Assembly: GCA_024291935.2 (NCBI GenBank)
Contig: CM044314.1
Span: forward strand, 28,308,001-28,372,000
Direction: 5' to 3'
Source: Okapia johnstoni
Lineage: Eukaryota; Chordata; Mammalia; Artiodactyla; Giraffidae
Length of the DNA stretch: 64,000 bases
Position 1 is the stretch's first letter. Every line of letters begins with the position of its first letter. Both the position numbers and the translations under genes were made by a program. Shown in pieces: positions 57,850 through 64,000 of this stretch. The notes below the pieces were generated by a model that was not told the DNA's origin, did not search any database, and saw only the letters and a list, made by a program, of their open reading frames with translations.

Positions 57850-57965
57850 CCCCTTTCCTCATCAAGGAGATGAAAAACAGAGCTTGAGAGGCTCAGGGGA
57901 GCCAAGGACTCCCAGCTAGTTTGTAACAGGGCTGGAATTTGTAGCTGGAGCTCCCTACCACAGCC
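57850..57965 (-). repeat. MIR SINE fragment
   Basis: Reverse MIR core: 'tcctcatcaaggagatgaaa', 'gagcttgagaggctcagggg', 'ctcccagctagtttgtaaca', 'gggctggaatttgtagctgg'. Confidence 0.7.
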
Positions 57966-59354
57966 AAATGTGTACCCCCTCCACTTAGTCCAAACCATAG
58001 AGAAGGTTCTTACCGAAGGAACAAACGATTGATAACTTATAACATTATGCTTCTTTTCTTGTAAGATGAGGAAATGATTTTAATGTTACTGAAATCTCAA
58101 CGTATCATTCAACCTGACTTACTGTAATTTTTTTTTGAGCATGTGTTATAAATTAGTGGTGTTATCTTTAGGGAATCTAGTATCACCTCACACTATGGAA
58201 CACAGTGCTTCCCTCTTCATGTTCCCAGAGCGGGAGCTACTGCTCCAGTAACACTCCCAGCCTCTCTTTCGGCCCCTTACTAACGCCTTTCGAGGAGCTA
58301 GTCTTCTCTTTCTTATTTTAAGTTGCTGAGGGTTAAACACTCATAAAATGGCCTGTTGTCTTCCAATTTGGTCAATGAGTGGATAAAGTGAAATTCAGAG
58401 TCTAAATATTAACAGGCCTACATTGACCAGCAGACTTTTAATGACAGTTTTCAAAATGCTTTCCCAGTAAAAATTAGTAATAAGTTGGATTTTGCTCTCC
58501 ATATACTTGGATTTTTTTAATATCAACTGATCTGAACTTTGGAAGATTGGAGGGGTCATTATTTATTACCCTCTGAAAGTAACAATTTAGATAGAAAGAA
58601 ATACATTACAGAACTTCTCTGACAAAAATCAAAATTTTAAATTGGAAACAAAACCTTAAACTTAGGACAAAATGAACATATCTCAAGTTTGAATAAACAG
58701 GATATGCTATCAAGTTTGGAAGTCAATAGAGGAGATACCTGAAGAAGGAATACAGAAGGGCATGCTGCTGGAAACCCTTTACAGAGGCAGCCATTCTCTC
58801 AAACTTGCTTGTAAGTTTGATACTCGTTCTGCAAAAAGAGTGGCTACTCTTGAGATCACTTTCTCCACAGCTGACTAAGAAGTTGAAGGCAGGCTCCTCT
58901 TTAAAGAGAACCAAATCCAATGATTCTGGAGACAATCTGATGATATGCATAGCTTCTCCTGGGCTTGAAGAAAAACCACAGCTTTAAAAAAAGAATGGCT
59001 GCTGTGATCCCAGGCCAGTAAGAAGAAGGTAGAGACAATCCCAGCAGTCTTGATAAAAGCCTGACTTGGAGCCAACATGAAGATATGAGAAGAGGAAAGA
59101 AGGTATGGGTAAAGAGTGAAATATCCTAGATTTTGAATATCCTAGGTTTAAAAGAGAAATTTCGAATAACAAGATTCTCTGGATCACAGGGCTGTGGTCT
59201 GGTCATTCTATCTCTGAAACCTGTTTTGGAGTGTTGTTGAACATGGACTGTTGAACCTTTCTTTCAAAAACTTCAGCTCCTTGGTGGAGGGAGAGGTTCA
59301 GTAAATAAATAGCAACAGTGAGCCTTGCAGGTAAAAATGGAAGATTGAATACAT
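57966..59354. other. AOPEP intron, no feature recognised
   Basis: No SINE or LINE recognised; short frames near 58723-59187 on both strands show no family signature. I found no AOPEP exon upstream of 57219 here. Confidence 0.5.
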
Positions 59355-59455
59355 ATCTGCTAAAGAGTTAATATCCAAAATATATAAGGAACTCATACAA
59401 CTCAATAGCAAAAAAACATACAATCCTTATTTAAAAAAATGGGTAATGGAAGTAG
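59355..59455 (+). repeat. L1 ORF2 fragment
   Basis: 'taaagagttaatatccaaaa', 'tatataaggaactcatacaa', 'ctcaatagcaaaaaaacata' and 'ttaaaaaaatgggtaatgg' are L1 ORF2 text in + orientation. The same L1 segment occurs at 62035-62120. Confidence 0.8.
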
Positions 59456-59937
59456 GTTGCTTTCTCCTAAAATCCAATTAAAGGACAGTAAAAGGATTTT
59501 TTTCAAAAGGCATAAACCAAAAAGAACAAGGAGAATAAAATAGGAGACTATTACCCACAAAATACTGGAAGCCAGAATGCAGGTGGTAAAAGTAGAAAAT
59601 GACATGGCAGCTCTGAATCCTAAGTCAGCTGGAGGAAAGACAAGATTCACCTCATTTTATCCCCCAGATCCTCCCAAAATGCTGTGAGTAGAGGTGCTAA
59701 ACTAAGCAGGATGGGTCAGATGACTCAGAAGGGCTCAGATCCCTGGGTGGCCACCCCTGCTCCTCACACCTGGGCTACCTGTCCATCCCCCTACACATAC
59801 TAGCAAATAACTGAAGGTTTATCTTGCAGAGAATAAAAGAGAGGGTCTCTGAGGGTAGAATGGTATAGTTGAGGGCAAACGAATGGGATTAAATGAACAA
59901 ATGCATATCAGATGCTGAGACCACCAGCCTTAGGTGT

Positions 59938-60148
59938 GTGCTGTGCTTAGTAGCTAAGTCGCATCTGACTCTCTGCAGCCCCATGGACTGTAGCCCACCA
60001 AGCTCCTCTGTCCATGGAGTTTTCCAGGCAAGAATACTGGAGTGGATTGCAATCTCCTACTCCAGGGGGTCTTCCTGACTCAGGGATCGAACCCGTATCT
60101 CTTGCATCTCCTTCTTTGGCAGGCAGATTCTTTACCACTACCACCAGT
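59938..60148 (-). mobile_element. Bov-tA SINE
   Basis: Reverse Bov-tA: 'gtgctgtgcttagtagctaa', 'ccatggactgtagcccacca', 'ttttccaggcaagaatactg', 'ggatcgaacccgtatctctt', ending with a diverged tRNA head 'tctttaccactaccaccag'. Confidence 0.95.
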
Positions 60149-60364
60149 CATTTCCCCTTATTTGACAACCAAGTTTTTACCTCCAGGCAGGAAAATGAAA
60201 AAACTTGACAAGCCCAAGAGAGACAACCAAGGATACTGAAATTGGAGGTTTCCTATGATTTGTCTATGATGAAACTTACAGATGACAAGGCCTATGCATT
60301 CACTCAGTGCTCCAGTTACATTTTAGTCCCCTACCCCCAAATGTCTACAGACAAATCAAGGACC

Positions 60365-61640
60365 TTCAAGCATCTTTAGAAAGCCCCTAATGCAAAACAG
60401 AGAGACAAAACCAAAAAGAAGCAAGCAACTTGGAGGACAGTGACCACGCTAGGAGAAGAAAACTTCAGAAAACACCAAACAGATACATACTGAAAGTTCA
60501 GAAAATTTATTGCAGTGCTGAAACAAGAAGAGCATAAGATGAAAAAAAGAGGACTCGACAGTAGAGAATTAAAAAAACATGAGAGAAGGAAAGAAAAACC
60601 CAATAATAGGAGTGAGATGGAATATAAAGCTGAAATCTCCCCAGAAATAAAAAAAAGACAATCTAATATCCAAGTAACAGAAGCTCCAGAAAAAGACATC
60701 AGAGAAAACAGAAGGAAGAAAACTGTCGTTTAAAAAATTTGAGAAAATTTCTCCAAATTTAAGGGACCATGAGTTTTCAGACTGAAAGGGCACACAATAT
60801 CCAGAACACCTGGTACAAGTCCACCTACATTATGATACATCATTATGAAATTTAGAACCCTGAGGATAAAGGCAAGATCTTACAAGCTTCCCAAAAGAGA
60901 GAGAAAACAAAAATCACTTTCAATAAGGACATTTTCAGACATGTAAAGTTTTTTTTAAAAATTGCCTCCCACACATTCTGTTTTCTGGAAGCTACTAGCG
61001 TATGTAAATTATGCTTCAGAAGGAGGTAGTAAGCCAGTAAGAGGAACATAGATGATCCAACATAAGAGAGACACAAAGGGAACCTGTAGAATAATGGAGA
61101 AGGGCATTCCCAGGAGCCAGCTGTGCACCCAGTAGAGAGTATAACGTGCCCTGCAGGGCAGAGTATATGGCCCCAGGAGAGACTGCTTCAGGAAGATGAA
61201 GCTGAGAGAAAATCTGATGTATCTGACCATCTGTAAAGATTTAAACAACTTTCAAAGAATCTTGGGGTTGGCAAATACGTAGAAAACCAAGCAAAAGAGA
61301 GAGACAATAAGGCTATTATTAATTCCATGAAAAACTAGCATGTAATATAGAAATAATAGTATAATCAAAGTTACACTAACAAACATAGATATAATAATAT
61401 GTGATGAATATTGATCTAATCAAAGTTATGATATTAATTATATTGTGAAGATAAAGTTTTGGGAAGGGAGCATGTGTGTCATGGAGTGGGTAGTGGGAGG
61501 GGAAGAGAGCCAAATCCTTATCTGCCATAGTGTGAAAACCAATGCTGAACAATCAAGCATCTTACTGAATAATAGGAACATAAGTATTACATAATCAAAT
61601 AAAAAAAAGATAACTTCTGAAGAAAAATATGCTAGAAGTA
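60365..61640 (+). repeat. Probable HAL1/L1M-type 5' region
   Basis: Resembles the ORF1-side region of an old L1 or HAL1 element: 'gtgctgaaacaagaagagca', 'ccatgagttttcagactgaa', 'aatccagaacacctggtac'-like text, 'acattttcagacatgtaaag', 'cccagtagagagtataacg'. The open frame 60515-60733 (Lys/Glu-rich) could be a remnant of ORF1. Assignment is from memory and tentative. Confidence 0.45.
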
Positions 61641-61884
61641 CTGAGGACTGCTATTTTGGGAAGGGAGTATAATAAGCCCAGTTAAACTATTTGACTCTTT
61701 AAATATGAATATTTAAAAAAAATTTAAATAACACAGTCAATTAAAAGAGAATCTTATCAGAAAAAAAACAAAATTTTTGGTTTTGAGATACTATTAAAAT
61801 GATAAAATATAACTCAGAAGAAGCAGTTTAGCAATAAGGAGTAGGCACTTTTCTACTAAGAAATCCTTTAAAAATAAAACATTG

Positions 61885-63095
61885 GTAATGATTTTTTGAT
61901 ATAAGACCAAAAGCAAAAAGAAATAGGAGAAACTACATCAAGCTAAAAATGTTCTACATAGTAAAAGAAATCATCAGTGGAATGAAAGGGAAATCTACTG
62001 AATGAGACAAAGTATTTGCAAACCACATATCTGATAAGGAGTTAATATCTAAAATATGCAAGGAACTCATGCAACACAATAGCAAGAAGACATCTAACCC
62101 TACTTTTAAAATGGGTAAAAGGCCTAAATAGACATTTTTCCAAAGAAGTAATTCAAATGGCCAAGAAGTAGACAAAAAGGTGCTCAATATTACCAATCAT
62201 CAGGTAAATGCAAATCAAAACCACAGTGAGGTATCACCTCATCTATTAGAATAACTATTTCCAAAAAGCCAAGACATAAGTGCTAGCAAAGATGTGGAGA
62301 AAAAGGAACCCTTGTGCAATGTTGATGGGAATATAAGCTGGTGTGGCCACTATGGAAAACATTATGGAGGTTCCTAACAATTTTTTTAAAAAATAGAATT
62401 CTTCATGATCCAGCAATGTCATCTCTGGGTATATACCTGAAGGAAATGAAATCACTCTCTCAAAGATATCTGCACCCCATATTCATTACAGAATTATTCA
62501 GAATAGCCAATAGCCAAGATAGGGAAACAACCTAAGCCCCAAATGGTAGACACATGGATAGAGAAAATGTGATACATACACACACACACACACAGAGAGA
62601 ATATTATTCATTCATAAAAAAAAAAAAAAAAATCTTGCCATTTGCAACAACATGGATATACCTTGATGACATTATGCTAAGTGAAATAAGTCAGACAGGA
62701 AAAGACAAATACTGTATGATCTCACTTACATGTGGAATCTAACAAAAAAAAATTAATAGAAGTAGAAAGGAGATTGGTGGCTGCTAGTGGTGGTGGGTAG
62801 AGGACAGTTGGGAGGAAAAATGGGTGAAGGTGCTCAAAGGGTGCAAGCCTCTAGTTATAAATAAGTTCTAAGGATGTAAGGTACAGCATGGTGACTATAG
62901 TTAACAATATTGTACATCTGAAAATTGCTTAAGAGAGTAGATCTTAAAAGTCCTCACCACACATACACATACTATACAACCATATGACCTTATTTAATCA
63001 TCATTTCATAATATATACATATATCAAACCATCACATTGACCATCTTAAACTTACGTAATGTTACATGTCAATTATATCTCAATGAAGCCTCGAG
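61885..63095 (+). repeat. L1 LINE 3' part (ORF2 end and 3' UTR)
   Basis: 1.2 kb of L1 in + orientation: 'cagtatttgcaaaccacat'-like ORF2 text, 'aagacatctaaccctacttt', 'gcaaatcaaaaccacagtga', the ORF2 C-terminus (DDIMLSEISQTGKDKYCMI, near 62690), then the 3' UTR 'agtagaaaggagattggtgg', 'catggtgactatagttaac', 'acatgtcaattatatctcaa'. A CA run (62576-62594) and an A run (62616-62632) lie inside. Frames are interrupted. Confidence 0.88.
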
Positions 63096-64000
63096 GGGAA
63101 AGAATGAAATACTATGCACAATAGGCTTTCTCCCTACGTTCTGCATGGAACTTTTCAACTGGTTTTTCGCTGTCCTTCTGGTTCCAGTACCATCCATTTA
63201 GTACATGGACAAGATGAGACATGAAAATAGCAGAAACTGAAACTGCTTTCAGAGAGAACACTATTAATGGATTAAGAGTATCTGTTAGATGCCTGCAGAG
63301 GGTCATGGAGAATCCACACAGAGTGCCCAATCTCATCACGCCCCAGCATCTTCATGAGGATGTCCGTACCTTCACGGTGATGTCGGGAGGGCACAGGAAG
63401 CCACAGAGGTGTGGCAGAGGACTGGAATGAGATTAGCAGTTTTAAAAAGTCAGAACCTTAAGATGACCAAGAGTTTGGGAGTGAGGTAGCGAAAGTGATA
63501 ACAGAACCTGAGTCAAGTCCAGTGAAAGTGTTTTCGGTCTAGCATGGTCTCTCCACAGTCTTCTGGGAAGTTAAATAACAGAAAGAAAAGGACTTGAGGG
63601 GAAATGTGTTGGAAACATCCCCCAAACCCATATTTTAAATGTTCAAGATGATTGTCTCCTATACAGCCCTCAAAACTTGTTATTATTATTATTTTTTTTA
63701 GATTCCTCTACTTAGTGGAGCTCATATGGAAGAAACTGTTTTATATTTCAGGCTTTTAAAGCAAAAAAGTTTTCTAGGCTACCAAGCGACCATCAAACAG
63801 GGGCAGATAACTAGTCTGGGCCACATAAGAACTGGCCAGGAACCCACTTCTCAAAAAGACCCTAGTTGGACTCTTCTCAGAAGCTTCCCAAAGGTCCAGT
63901 CATGGGCTTCTTGCACAACCCTGAGTTAATATGGAGCTGGTGCTGCAACAATAGAATGCCTCAGTAGGGTTCAGGGGGAGGCTCTCACTAGTTCATTACT
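63096..64000. other. No feature recognised
   Basis: Intronic sequence to the window end. Short frames at 63112-63430 and 63726-63929 show no family signature. T/A-rich run near 63680-63700. Confidence 0.5.

Noticed and set aside
60515..60733. Lys/Glu-rich 72-aa frame as a novel small protein
   Set aside because: Lies in an old HAL1/L1M-like block and is most simply an ORF1 remnant.
1..64000. CRISPR arrays, tRNA genes, rRNA, U6/7SK-type RNA genes, bacterial-type operons
   Set aside because: Looked for on both strands; the only tRNA-like sequences are SINE heads and the only regular repeats are microsatellites and interspersed elements.

Overview
This window is ruminant (cow, sheep, goat or a close relative) nuclear DNA. 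The evidence is the density of pecoran and ruminant repeats: about twenty Bov-tA/Bov-A SINE copies, four BovB (RTE) LINE pieces, one CHR-type cetartiodactyl SINE and ruminant L1 3' ends, on a background of old mammalian L1M, L2 and MIR. Nothing bacterial, viral or CRISPR-like is present. Almost all apparent open reading frames are repeat-derived or chance frames.

The only gene I can support is on the minus strand. It is AOPEP (aminopeptidase O, M1 metallopeptidase family; C9orf3 in human). Two consecutive coding exons are visible: 57066-57219 and 49516-49761. Both have good splice sites, matching phase (AG + G = Arg) and proteins that closely follow human AOPEP, at about human residues 322-373 and 374-455. 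The second exon stops just before the HExxH zinc site, which is not in the window. The rest of the window is therefore most simply intron: at least 49.5 kb downstream of the second exon, 7.3 kb between the exons and 6.8 kb upstream of the first.

Layout in + coordinates. 1-2800: old L1 and MIR pieces and one Bov-tA. 2800-7195: an old L2 in + orientation, split by a 2.6 kb reverse-oriented BovB that carries endonuclease and reverse transcriptase remnants. 7970-9222: an L2 in reverse and a Bov-A2 dimer. 9780-17460: one very old L1M in + orientation, split by many later insertions. 18160-25110: old L1 and L2 in reverse, several Bov-tA copies and an L1 with a 5' inversion at 21560-22785. 25110-33500: repeat-poor, with two MIRs, one L1 piece and a degenerate trinucleotide-rich tract. 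33500-37200: SINEs, an L1 3' end and a possible LTR. 37200-49340: repeat-poor intron with scattered SINEs, two L1 3' ends and an AT/AG microsatellite. 49345-57219: a CHR SINE beside the splice donor and the two AOPEP exons around a sparse intron. 57220-64000: intron with MIR, Bov-tA and two L1 blocks.

I found no evidence of a new biological system. The most useful observations are the AOPEP exon pair, the SINE 37 bp from a splice donor, the nested insertion histories (L2/BovB; L1M with several layers), the L1 5' inversion, and SINE insertions with readable target-site duplications. Repeat family names are from memory of consensus sequences, not from a database search.
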